Source: JAMCRM01 sp041685075 (GTDB lineage: Bacteria; Acidobacteriota; Terriglobia; Bryobacterales; Bryobacteraceae). From it: a DNA stretch of 20,082 nucleotides. Positions within the stretch are counted from its first letter, which is position 1; every line of letters starts with the position of its first letter. The stretch lies in contig JAWLGN010000073.1 of NCBI GenBank assembly GCA_041685075.1, positions 1 through 20,082 of the forward strand, read 5' to 3'. A program made the translations under genes and the position numbers. Positions 7,279 through 13,944 of this stretch are shown here, piece after piece. The notes below the pieces were generated by a model, which had not been told where the DNA came from, made no database searches, and worked only from the letters and a program-made list of their open reading frames with translations.

Positions 7279-7648
7279 CCACTGACTACTACAACTATAA
7301 CTGGTGTGCTACGCGGCGTGTTGCGGCGGGGCGATGCTGCCTGAAAAGGGACAGCGTTGGCCGCAAATGCCCAGCCACAGCCATGAAACCGACCGGCGGA
7401 GGGGAAAATAGATCCCGCAGGCGCCTGAAACGGCAGCTGGAGGCCCTTTTTTGTGCCATGGCCCCGGCACGCGGGTGGCTGGGGAATTGCTTGGAGTAGA
7501 GGGAGAGCCCCAACTGAATCTCCACGCGCGCACCACGCGCACGTTGTCGCACGTCGTAGGGGCTACCGCGACGCATACGGAGCGGGCTGACGCCCTTTCG
7601 GCCGTCAGTCCAGGACTGGAGTGAACTACATGGAGACAGGAGGACTCT
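7279..7648. other. 370-bp non-coding region between DUF4010 gene and stress-protein unit
   Basis: No convincing gene is present on either strand; the open frames here lack ribosome-binding sites and family motifs. It holds a TATAGT -10-like box for the minus-strand gene (7294-7299), a perfect 10-bp palindrome CAGGCGCCTG (7418-7427), a T6 run (7447-7452) and two overlapping inverted repeats (7584-7618) close to the plus-strand gene. I could not match it to a known riboswitch class. The length suggests a long 5' leader or a small RNA. Confidence 0.5.
7584..7618 (+). promoter_or_regulatory. Two mutually exclusive hairpins in the leader of the membrane-peptide/Usp unit
   Basis: Arm 7584-7592 (GGGCTGACG) pairs with 7603-7611 (CGTCAGTCC) over nine base pairs including one G-T pair. 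Segment 7606-7611 (CAGTCC) alternatively pairs perfectly with 7613-7618 (GGACTG) across a single-base centre. Both use 7606-7611, so only one can form. In DNA the second is also an operator-like 6-1-6 palindrome. No T-tract follows. Confidence 0.4.
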
Positions 7649-7849
7649 ATGGCGCACCAATCTGAGATTCGCCCTGAGAACATGGCGAGTTCCGGGGAGA
7701 GCCCGCTGTTCCAGAGCATGGATCAACTCCGGACACGGCACGGGAATTCGCCCGAATTCAAAGACCGGATCTATTTCTGGGGGGGCGGGATTCTCATCGG
7801 CGCGGTCATCTTCGGCCTGCTCTACCTCGCCATTCACCTGCTGGAGTAG
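7649..7849 (+). CDS. Small single-pass membrane protein, 66 residues
   Basis: A strong ribosome-binding site (ACAGGAGG ending about seven bases before the ATG) and tight linkage to the next gene support this small gene. The N-terminal 42 residues are polar and charged ('SMDQLRTRHGNSPEFKDRIYF'); residues about 44-64 form one membrane helix ('WGGGILIGAVIFGLLYLAIH'), leaving almost no residues on the far side. By the positive-inside rule the N-terminus is probably cytoplasmic (Arg/Lys/His before the helix). I do not recognise a family. It ends five bases before the universal stress protein gene, so the two are almost certainly co-transcribed and co-translated, which suggests a membrane partner or anchor in the same stress response. 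Function is unknown. Confidence 0.75.
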   Translation: MAHQSEIRPENMASSGESPLFQSMDQLRTRHGNSPEFKDRIYFWGGGILIGAVIFGLLYLAIHLLE

Positions 7850-7854
7850 GGGTC

Positions 7855-8664
7855 ATGAAACCTTTCGGGAAAATCCTGGTTCCGGTAGACCTGACGCGGC
7901 GGTCGGTAGGAGCCGCCCGGTACGCCGCCGGCCTGGGGAGCGAATTCCAATCGGAACTGGTGTTCGTGCACGCGCTCCCGAACGGCTGGCCGCTCAGCGA
8001 CACGGCCAGGAGAGTGCGGGATGTGATCATGAGCTTCGAGGGGAGCACTCCGGGCAAGTTCGTCATGCGGGAGGGTGAGCCGGTACCGGTGATTCTGGAC
8101 GTGGCCGGCGCCGAGGCCGTGGACCTGATTCTCATGCCCACGCGAGGGGTTCCGGCGCTGCCCAGGCTTTTTCACAAATCCATCACGGCACAGGTGATGC
8201 GGGGGGCGAGTTGCCCCGTCTGGACAGCGGTCAACGACCGGCTTTCTCAACCGGGATCGCCCATCCGGAACATACTTTGCGGCGTTTCTCTGGCGCCCCG
8301 TGCGGCATCCGTACTGCGCTGGGCGGCGGCCCTTGCGCTGCGCATGAAAGCGACCCTCACTTTGATCCACGCCAGCAAGGATTTCGAGACCATGCCCGCC
8401 TATCCCTGCGACGGCGAGTGGCGGCACTGGCAGCAGGCGCTGGCCAAGGATGAAATCGAGGCGTTGCAGAGCAGCGCGGGCACCGAAGCGGACCTGTTGC
8501 TGGCGGCGGGGAAGCCCCTGGCGGCCATCCCCCGGCTGGCCCAGAGCCTGCAGGCGGACCTGCTGGTCATCGGGAAGAGCCCGCAGCGGCGGCTGCTGGG
8601 CGATCTGCGCACTATGTCCTACGAGATGGTGCGCCGGTCTCCGTGCCCGGTGGCCAGCGTGTAA
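7855..8664 (+). CDS. Tandem universal stress protein (two Usp domains)
   Basis: The 269-residue cytoplasmic protein has two Usp domains. The first (about 4-125) shows 'KILVPVDLTRRSVGAARYAAGL', 'ELVFVHALP', 'VDLILMPTRG' and 'ITAQVMRGASCPVW'; the second (about 137-269) shows 'RNILCGVSLAPRAASVLRWAAALA', 'TLTLIHASK', 'ADLLVIGKSPQRRLLGDL' and 'MVRRSPCPVASV'. In ATP-binding Usps the 'G-2x-G-9x-G(S/T)' motif follows the fourth strand; neither domain has it intact, the second reading GKSPQRRLLGDL, so ATP binding may be lost as in UspA-type members. Such proteins aid survival under stress by unclear means. The ATG follows the membrane-peptide gene by five bases, with GGAG and AGGGG upstream. It ends ten bases before the convergent hydrolase-like gene. 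Confidence 0.88.
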   Translation: MKPFGKILVPVDLTRRSVGAARYAAGLGSEFQSELVFVHALPNGWPLSDTARRVRDVIMSFEGSTPGKFVMREGEPVPVILDVAGAEAVDLILMPTRGVPALPRLFHKSITAQVMRGASCPVWTAVNDRLSQPGSPIRNILCGVSLAPRAASVLRWAAALALRMKATLTLIHASKDFETMPAYPCDGEWRHWQQALAKDEIEALQSSAGTEADLLLAAGKPLAAIPRLAQSLQADLLVIGKSPQRRLLGDLRTMSYEMVRRSPCPVASV

Positions 8665-8674
8665 GGCGGCCGGA

Positions 8675-9802
8675 TCAGGAAGCCACCAGCGAGTACATCT
8701 GTTCTGTGCCGTAGGGCCCGGAGTTGAAGAAGATCCGGGCGCGTCCGGAGGGCGGCACGAGCAGGTGATGGCGCCAGAAGTTTACCCCCAGGCCGGCGTC
8801 GCGCTGGGCGGCGGTGAGCTGCTCCGGCGTGACGAAGGGGCTGGCGGAGGTGTCGACCGCCCACTGGCCGTCGGGATTTTGAGACCGGCACACGGCCCAC
8901 CCGCCGAGCGAGGGAGCCGGCTCGCGGTGGCTGTCGTCTTCGGGCGATGTGGGGCTGGCGCTGATCAGCGCGTACCAGGCGCCCTGGCGCTCGTCGCGGA
9001 GCAACTGAAAGCCGCCGATCCAGCCGCGGTTCCAACCGCTGGGCGCGCCGGGCAGCATGACCTGGTTTGCTTTCCGGGCAGCCGGCTGGGAGGGGTGCCA
9101 CCAGGCCACTACGGTGCTGGAGCCGAAGGGGGCCCCGGGCTGGCGCGGCTGTGGCTCGCGCGGGTAGGCCTTGTAGAAAATCAGAACCTGCTTGCGGGCG
9201 GCCATCCAGTAAGCCGTGGGGGTGTCGCAGTGGCGGCCGTCCGGCGCGCCGTGTTCCTGGCCGGGGCTTAGGATGGGGCGCTCCACCACCGTCCAGGGGC
9301 CGCCGAGGCGCTCCGCCCAGGCCGTGTAGATGTGCTTGTAGCGGCCCACGATGAAGAGGCCCCAGTAGCGCCCGTCGATGCGTGCCGCGCGGTTGTGCCG
9401 CAGCGGATCCATCACCACCCAGAACTTGTGGCCGTTTTGTGCGGTGATCTCCTTGAAGGGATTGGCTACCGGCGCCGGACCTATCTTGCGCCAGTCGCCG
9501 GGTCCGATCTCCTCGGCCGACCGGCTGAGGGCCATGCCGGCAATGCGCCCGCGCGGCGGAGCGCCGGCGGCAATTCCCGGGGAGGCGAAGTAGAACATGC
9601 GCCACGAGGAGACATCCTCGTCCCAAACGATGCAGGGGTCGCCGACCACGCGTCTGTCGAACTCGTTCTGGGCGCCGCGGGCCAGCACCGGGCGGTCGTC
9701 GATGGTCCATTTCCGGGAGATCCACCCGGGGCGGCGCGATGCCCCGGCCAGGGGCAGGGCCAGGCTCCCGCCAAGAAAGGCGCGGCGATTCATGACCGCC
9801 AT
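8675..9802 (-). CDS. Tat-exported beta-propeller protein resembling glycoside hydrolases (GH32/43/130-like)
   Basis: The 375-residue product begins with a twin-arginine-type signal ('MNRRAFLGGSLALPLAGA'). The mature part has repeating beta-sheet blades typical of five-bladed propeller hydrolases: 'DDRPVLARG' then 'RRVVGDPCIVWDEDVSSWRMFYFA' (about 34-74, carrying a 'DP-V' acid), 'WVVMDP', 'GRYWGLFIVGRYKHIYTAWAERLGGPW', 'HCDTPTAYWMAARKQVLIFYKAYP' and 'GWIGGFQLLRDERQGAWYALISAS'. This order of blade starts fits GH43/GH32/GH130-like enzymes acting on sugars outside the cytoplasm, but I cannot assign a family or confirm all three catalytic acids. It lies downstream of the TonB-dependent receptor on the same strand, so uptake of its product is plausible. 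The start is either 9802 (used here) or 9793, directly at the Tat motif; neither has a clear ribosome-binding site. Confidence 0.7.
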   Translation of the reverse strand: MAVMNRRAFLGGSLALPLAGASRRPGWISRKWTIDDRPVLARGAQNEFDRRVVGDPCIVWDEDVSSWRMFYFASPGIAAGAPPRGRIAGMALSRSAEEIGPGDWRKIGPAPVANPFKEITAQNGHKFWVVMDPLRHNRAARIDGRYWGLFIVGRYKHIYTAWAERLGGPWTVVERPILSPGQEHGAPDGRHCDTPTAYWMAARKQVLIFYKAYPREPQPRQPGAPFGSSTVVAWWHPSQPAARKANQVMLPGAPSGWNRGWIGGFQLLRDERQGAWYALISASPTSPEDDSHREPAPSLGGWAVCRSQNPDGQWAVDTSASPFVTPEQLTAAQRDAGLGVNFWRHHLLVPPSGRARIFFNSGPYGTEQMYSLVAS

Positions 9803-9820
9803 GGTAGCGAACAGCGCGCG

Positions 9821-9876
9821 CTAAGCGGAAACCGGGGAGTACATCTGCTCGGTGCCCGGCCAGATGCGGCTCGTGC
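9821..9876 (-). pseudogene. Relic of the 3' end of a second copy of the hydrolase-like gene
   Basis: Between the receptor stop codon and the intact hydrolase gene, the minus strand encodes 'RIWPGTEQMYSPVSA' and a stop at 9821-9823. The intact protein ends 'GTEQMYSLVAS' plus stop. Over 27 bases (9830-9856 against 8684-8710) I count 22 identities, and four of the five differences are silent third-position changes (ACA/ACC, GAA/GAG, TCG/TCC, GTG/GTT). That pattern points to a paralogue that diverged under protein-level selection and was later deleted, leaving its tail. No start codon or ribosome-binding site belongs to it. Confidence 0.6.
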
Positions 9877-12800
9877 TCACCAGTAGAGCTGCAGTCCGAA
9901 TTGCACCGAACGCGGCCGGTTGTCCTGGGTCGAGATGCTTCCGAAGGTGGCGCTGGTGACGCCGGAAGCGGGACTGCCGAAACGCGGGGTGTTCATGGCG
10001 TTGAAGAACTCGCCGCGGAACTTCAACTGGTAGCGCTCGCCGATGGGGAAGGCCTTGCCGAGCGCGAGATCGAAGTCCTTCACCCCGTGGCTGCGCACGT
10101 CCGGCAGACGCCGCCCCACGTTGCCGTAGGTGAACGGCTCGGCAATCGAGAAGACCGAAGTATCGAACCACCTGTCGATCTCCGGCTTGGCCAGCCTGGC
10201 GCTCTTGCCGTTGTTCACCGCAGGACGGGAGACGCCTAACGGGGTGCCGCTCTGGAAAGTGGTGATCCCGCTGATCGTCCATCCTCCAGCCACCGCGTTG
10301 AGGACCGGGTGCATGCCGGCGCCGTAGGTCTTGCCCCGGCCGAACGGCAGCTCGTAGACGTAGCTCATCACCAGCCGCTGCGGGACGTCGTAGACCGACA
10401 GGGATCGCTCCAGCCGCCGGTTCTCGTGATCCAGCGGGCGGGCGTCGAAGTCGTCAATCTGCTTGGAAACCGTGTAGGAGGCCAGCAGGCTCAGGTTCCG
10501 GCTGAAGCGCTTCTCCACCCGCAGGGTGAAGGCGTGGTAGATGGAGTTGCCCACCGAAGGACCGGTGCGGATGACCGAGGTGTATTGTGGGAAGGGCAGC
10601 AGCAATTGCCGGCGCGTCACTTGCGGGGCGGAGAGCTGGCCGGTTTCAATCACGCCGTAGAAGGGATTGTCCACCAGCTCGTTGAGAGCGCCCTTCAGGT
10701 TGAAGTAGTGGACGTTGGGCAGCGAGTTCTCCTGCCACCCGGAACGGTTCTCCATCTTGGTGCCCTTGTTGGCCCAGTAGGCCGCCTCCACCAGCAGGCT
10801 GCCGCCGAATTGCTGTTGGATGGAAACGTTCCATTGCTGAGCGTAGCCCACGGGCTCGTCCTGGATCCAGCCCGAGATGGCGGCACCGACGTTGGAGAGC
10901 GGATCGCGGTCGCGCCTGGGAAGATCGAAGCCCTGCGGGAAGGCGTTGCTCAACAGGTTGGTGGGAACCAGGGTGTCGAGCGACGTCACCCAGCTTGTCG
11001 TGGAGTTGTAGCTCGGATAGACGTTGGTGTCGTAGGCTGAGATCCATTGTGCCGAGTAGAAGATGCCATAGCCGGCGCGAATGGCGGTCTTATCGGCGAG
11101 GCGGTAGGCGAAGCCGACGCGCGGCGCGAAGTTGTTTTTGTCGGTGGCCACCAAGTTGCGAGTGTTCCCGTCTCCGGTGAAGCGCAGCACGCCCCTGAGC
11201 GGCAGCCCCACACGCTCGGCCAGGGGACTGGGAGAAGCAAGGTCCATGTAGGCCATGCGGTCGTGGCTCTGACCCACTTCGAGGTTGTAGCGGATCCCCA
11301 GGTTGAGCGTGAATCGCGGGGTGAGCTTCCAGTTCTCCTGGAAGTAGATGCCGAAGTACTTGCGGTTGAGGGAGAAGACGTCGGTGTGGGTGATGTTGCC
11401 GCTGGCGCCGGCGCCCAGCAGCAGTGAGGCGGCGCCGAAGCCGCCGGTGGCGGTGGCCCGCTCGGGGTCGGGCCCCTGGGTCATGCGGCGGTTGAAGCTG
11501 AAGGTGCCAGCCGAGTTCAGATTGCGGTCCAGGTGGAAGCGGGGCACGCGGAAGTCGAAGCCCATCTTCATGGAATGCGCGCCGGCGAGCTTGGTGACGT
11601 TGCCCTGGATGGCCACGGTATCGCGCACCTGGTCGTAGTAGCGGTCGTGCCCCATACTGGAGAGGTCGGCGACGTTGAACTTGGGGAAGAAGGGCTTGGC
11701 GACCGCGATGTAGTTGGCCGGCAGCTTCAACTGGCTCTGGTCGAAGCCGTAGGAGGGGGAGATCTCGCGCGTGTGGTGCCGCGCGAAGGAAGCGCGCAAC
11801 TCACCGGTCAGGCTGGGAGAGAAGGTGTGGATGTCGGAGAGGGTGATGTTGTAGGCCTGGTCGGTGGGACCTCCCTGGGTGAGGGCGGGGTGCCCTTCGC
11901 CGTACTGGTTGGCGGCCGTGCGTTCATCGCGGCGGTAGGAGAAACGTCCGAAGAGGCGGTTCACCGAGCCGAACATGTGGTCGATGCGCCCGCCATAGTT
12001 GTTCATGTCGGCCTCGCCGTTATTCTGGCTGAAGAAGTTGCGCGCGTGGGTCAAGGGGTCGCCGGGCTGGTTGGGATGGGGATAGGCGTTGAGCACGGCG
12101 TGCCCGGCCGGGTCGTGGCGCTGCGGCGGGATGAGATTGCCCGGGAAGGGGGTGCGGGTTAGCGCGCCGGAGGGCGAGCGTACCGTGGTCAGGGGATCGT
12201 AGATCGTGATCAGCGCATCGGAAGAGGTGCGGGTCTGGGAAAAGTCGCCCTGCCGCTGCGCCGCGGTGGGGACGGTAGAGGTGAAGGTGAAGGGCACCGC
12301 CTGCCGCAAGCCTTCGTAGTTGGCGAAGAAGAAGGTGCGGTTTCTAACGATGGGTCCGCCGAAATTGGCGCCGAACTGGTTGCGGCTCCATGAAGGCTTT
12401 TCCGAACTCGACCGCCCGGCCCGGTTGAAAAAGAAGTCGTTGGCGTCGAGATCGCTGGTTCGGAAGAACTCGAAAGCGGTGCCGTGGAACTCGTTGGTGC
12501 CGCCTTTGGTGACCAGGTTGATAACGCCGCCGGTGGTGCGGTCGTACTCGGCGGAGAAGGCGTTGGCTTCCACCTTGAACTCCTGGGTGGAGTCCACCGG
12601 CGGAACGTAGGCCATGTAGGCGCGGTCCACGCTGGTGTTGGGGGCGCCGTCGAGGAGGACCTCGTTGTGAAGCGGCCGGCCGCCGCCGACGATGAAGTCG
12701 GTCGAGTACTGGTCGCGTCCTTCTTCAATGTTGCCGGTGCCGATACCCTCCTTGCTGAAGCTGCCGGTGGTGATGACGCCCGGGGTGAGGGCCACCAGAA

Positions 12801-13254
12801 TCATGGGGTTCCGTGAATTGAGGGGCATCTCCCGGATGCTCCGTTCACCGACCACCTGTCCGAAACTGGCCGACTCGCCCTCCAGCAGAGGGGCTTCGCC
12901 GCTGACCGTGACACGCTCGGCCATGTCCCCGACTTCGAGCGTGATGTCCAGCGTCAGGCTGCCGCCCACCGGAACCGTGATGGGTTCCTGGGAAAAGGTC
13001 TTGAAGCCAGTGGAAGTGGCGGTGATCCGATACTGCCCCGGTTCGATATTGGAAATCAGGTAAATGCCGCGCTCGTTGCTGGCGGCTTTCTGGGTGATGT
13101 TGGTTGCGATGTTGGTGAAGCTGACCCCGGCGGCGGGAACGACAGCACCGGTGGCATCGGCGATGGTTCCCGTCAACTGCCCGCGGTACGTTTGAGCGAG
13201 CGCAGCGCCGGCTGGCAGCAGCGCGACGAAAACAACCGAAGCACAGCACCTCAT
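9877..13254 (-). CDS. Oar-like TonB-dependent receptor with N-terminal carboxypeptidase-regulatory domain
   Basis: The 1125-residue outer-membrane protein starts with a signal peptide (residues 1-21, ending 'ALAQ'). Residues about 22-108 form a CarboxypepD_reg-like beta-sandwich ('GQLTGTIADATGAVVPAAGVSFTN', 'GIYLISNIEPGQYRITATSTGFKTF'). Next are 'VTVSGEAPLLEGESASFGQVV' and a plug-like domain (about 115-260, 'EMPLNSRNPMILVALTPGV', 'EVLLDGAPNT', 'STQEFKVEANAFSAEYDRTTGGVINLVTKGG'), then a long beta barrel ending in the aromatic outer-membrane signature 'FGLQLYW'. Such receptors import large ligands, often glycans, in a TonB-driven way; this family is greatly expanded in Acidobacteriota. Here the neighbour is a hydrolase-like gene. 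The ATG at 13254 has AGGAGGG at 13264-13270, nine bases upstream; a longer in-frame start would spoil the signal peptide. No clear TonB box was seen. Confidence 0.92.
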   Translation of the reverse strand: MRCCASVVFVALLPAGAALAQTYRGQLTGTIADATGAVVPAAGVSFTNIATNITQKAASNERGIYLISNIEPGQYRITATSTGFKTFSQEPITVPVGGSLTLDITLEVGDMAERVTVSGEAPLLEGESASFGQVVGERSIREMPLNSRNPMILVALTPGVITTGSFSKEGIGTGNIEEGRDQYSTDFIVGGGRPLHNEVLLDGAPNTSVDRAYMAYVPPVDSTQEFKVEANAFSAEYDRTTGGVINLVTKGGTNEFHGTAFEFFRTSDLDANDFFFNRAGRSSSEKPSWSRNQFGANFGGPIVRNRTFFFANYEGLRQAVPFTFTSTVPTAAQRQGDFSQTRTSSDALITIYDPLTTVRSPSGALTRTPFPGNLIPPQRHDPAGHAVLNAYPHPNQPGDPLTHARNFFSQNNGEADMNNYGGRIDHMFGSVNRLFGRFSYRRDERTAANQYGEGHPALTQGGPTDQAYNITLSDIHTFSPSLTGELRASFARHHTREISPSYGFDQSQLKLPANYIAVAKPFFPKFNVADLSSMGHDRYYDQVRDTVAIQGNVTKLAGAHSMKMGFDFRVPRFHLDRNLNSAGTFSFNRRMTQGPDPERATATGGFGAASLLLGAGASGNITHTDVFSLNRKYFGIYFQENWKLTPRFTLNLGIRYNLEVGQSHDRMAYMDLASPSPLAERVGLPLRGVLRFTGDGNTRNLVATDKNNFAPRVGFAYRLADKTAIRAGYGIFYSAQWISAYDTNVYPSYNSTTSWVTSLDTLVPTNLLSNAFPQGFDLPRRDRDPLSNVGAAISGWIQDEPVGYAQQWNVSIQQQFGGSLLVEAAYWANKGTKMENRSGWQENSLPNVHYFNLKGALNELVDNPFYGVIETGQLSAPQVTRRQLLLPFPQYTSVIRTGPSVGNSIYHAFTLRVEKRFSRNLSLLASYTVSKQIDDFDARPLDHENRRLERSLSVYDVPQRLVMSYVYELPFGRGKTYGAGMHPVLNAVAGGWTISGITTFQSGTPLGVSRPAVNNGKSARLAKPEIDRWFDTSVFSIAEPFTYGNVGRRLPDVRSHGVKDFDLALGKAFPIGERYQLKFRGEFFNAMNTPRFGSPASGVTSATFGSISTQDNRPRSVQFGLQLYW

Positions 13255-13316
13255 GCGGAAAGACCCTCCTGGCAAGTTCTGGCAGCCCCCTTGGAACTGC
13301 CACAACGCATACTATC

Positions 13317-13348
13317 GGGCCCACGCCGCGAAGCGGCAGCGTGGGCCC
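13317..13348. repeat. Perfect 10-bp inverted repeat (stable hairpin) in the receptor mRNA leader
   Basis: GGGCCCACGC (13317-13326) pairs perfectly with GCGTGGGCCC (13339-13348); the loop of 12 can add three pairs around GAA. It lies about 60-95 bases upstream of the receptor start, inside its predicted leader. No T-run follows on either strand, so it is not a normal intrinsic terminator. Confidence 0.7.
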
Positions 13349-13357
13349 CTGACCTGA

Positions 13358-13392
13358 TCCGCGAACCGGCAAGCCTGTCCGCGAACCGGCAA
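13358..13392. repeat. 15-bp direct repeat, period 20, just downstream of the receptor promoter
   Basis: TCCGCGAACCGGCAA occurs at 13358-13372 and 13378-13392. The 20-bp period is close to two DNA turns, so a protein could bind both copies on one face. The pair sits at about +10 to +45 of the predicted receptor transcript. Confidence 0.65.
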
Positions 13393-13408
13393 ACCAGTTT
13401 GGGGGCCC

Positions 13409-13437
13409 AGTATACTGCCGAAGCTAGATCACATCAA
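13409..13437 (-). promoter_or_regulatory. Sigma70-type promoter of the TonB-dependent receptor gene
   Basis: On the minus strand -35 TTGATG (13432-13437) is followed by a 17-bp spacer and -10 TATACT (13409-13414). The expected start is near 13402, giving a leader of about 148 bases that contains the direct repeat and the hairpin. Confidence 0.65.
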
Positions 13438-13523
13438 GTTTTATATTCACCTGAAATATCAACCAGATGGGCGCATCTACCCGGTGGAGGGAGGGCTGCA
13501 GCGGGGCGGAGAAGTGGGTGTCG

Positions 13524-13555
13524 TGGCTGTCTGGCTGTCCTGGCTGCTGGCTGTC
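13524..13555. repeat. TGGCTGTC short tandem array, four units
   Basis: Units lie at 13524-13531, 13532-13539, 13541-13547 (shortened, TGGCTGC) and 13548-13555. The array is immediately upstream of the plus-strand promoter at 13564 and could be a slippage-prone microsatellite-like tract. Confidence 0.65.
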
Positions 13556-13563
13556 GGGTAGGG

Positions 13564-13593
13564 TCGACAGGGGTTGGGTCAGTGTGGTATTCT
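13564..13593 (+). promoter_or_regulatory. Likely promoter for the 13677 small-protein gene
   Basis: TCGACA (5 of 6 matches to TTGACA) at 13564-13569, an 18-bp spacer and TATTCT at 13588-13593 (5 of 6 matches to TATAAT) predict transcription from about 13600, a leader of roughly 77 bases. Confidence 0.45.
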
Positions 13594-13676
13594 AGTTGCA
13601 AGTGAATAATTCCGCGTCGAGTCAGTCTACCCTCCACCCCTTCGGTTCGACCAAAATAAGGAGTAAACCCTAGAGC

Positions 13677-13919
13677 ATGGCAGCCAATAGTTTTTCCACT
13701 GGTGCTCAGGTAGAGCATCTGAAGTTTGGGTTGGGGACAGTCCTATCCAGCAATGACGAGCGGATCGTCATCAAATTCGACGATCATGGGGAGAAGAAGT
13801 TTGTGACCCCCATGGTCATCGGGCAACTGAAGAAGAGCGACCGGCAGCCGCCGGTTGAAAAGCGGGCCACACGCAGCCGCAAAGCCAAGACGGCCAAGGC
13901 TGCTCAGGCCAGAGCTTAG
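13677..13919 (+). CDS. Small SH3/Tudor-like protein with basic tail
   Basis: The 80-residue protein has a short beta domain, 'GAQVEHLKFGLGTVLSSNDERIVIKFDDHGEKKFV' (about 9-43). This is like the 'V.H..FG.G.V' Tudor-like module at the C-terminus of UvrD/PcrA helicases and in related stand-alone proteins. It is followed by a tail rich in Lys, Arg and Ala ('KRATRSRKAKTAKAAQARA'), resembling histone-like DNA- or RNA-binding tails. In PcrA this module contacts RNA polymerase, so a transcription- or repair-linked role is possible but is inference. AAGGAG at 13658-13663 lies 13 bases before the ATG, a little far. It is followed after 25 bases by the cold-shock-domain gene, probably in one transcript. 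No named family is claimed. Confidence 0.75.
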   Translation: MAANSFSTGAQVEHLKFGLGTVLSSNDERIVIKFDDHGEKKFVTPMVIGQLKKSDRQPPVEKRATRSRKAKTAKAAQARA

Positions 13920-13944
13920 CGGGAGTTTTGAAGAGGAATTTTAG

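Larger units (their letters stand above)
13255..13676. other. 422-bp non-coding region upstream of the receptor gene and the 13677 gene
   Basis: This divergent spacer carries, from left to right, a long hairpin (13317-13348), a 15-bp direct repeat (13358-13392), the minus-strand promoter of the receptor gene (13409-13437), a four-copy TGGCTGTC array (13524-13555) and a plus-strand promoter (13564-13593). Open frames crossing it lack ribosome-binding sites and run through these elements, so I see no gene. Confidence 0.6.

Noticed and set aside
7325..7352. GGGGCGATG-like stretch resembling the start of a fluoride riboswitch
   Set aside because: Only the first few bases fit; the downstream pseudoknot partners and conserved loop are not visible.
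7295..7837. Minus-strand open frame across the 370-bp gap
   Set aside because: No ribosome-binding site and no motif; it overlaps the well-supported 66-residue gene.
13358..13392. Direct repeats as a CRISPR array
   Set aside because: Only two 15-base copies with five-base spacing; no spacer-sized units and no cas genes.
13434..13718. Minus-strand open frame of 94 codons in the receptor/13677 spacer
   Set aside because: It runs through the tandem array and promoter elements and lacks start signals and similarity.
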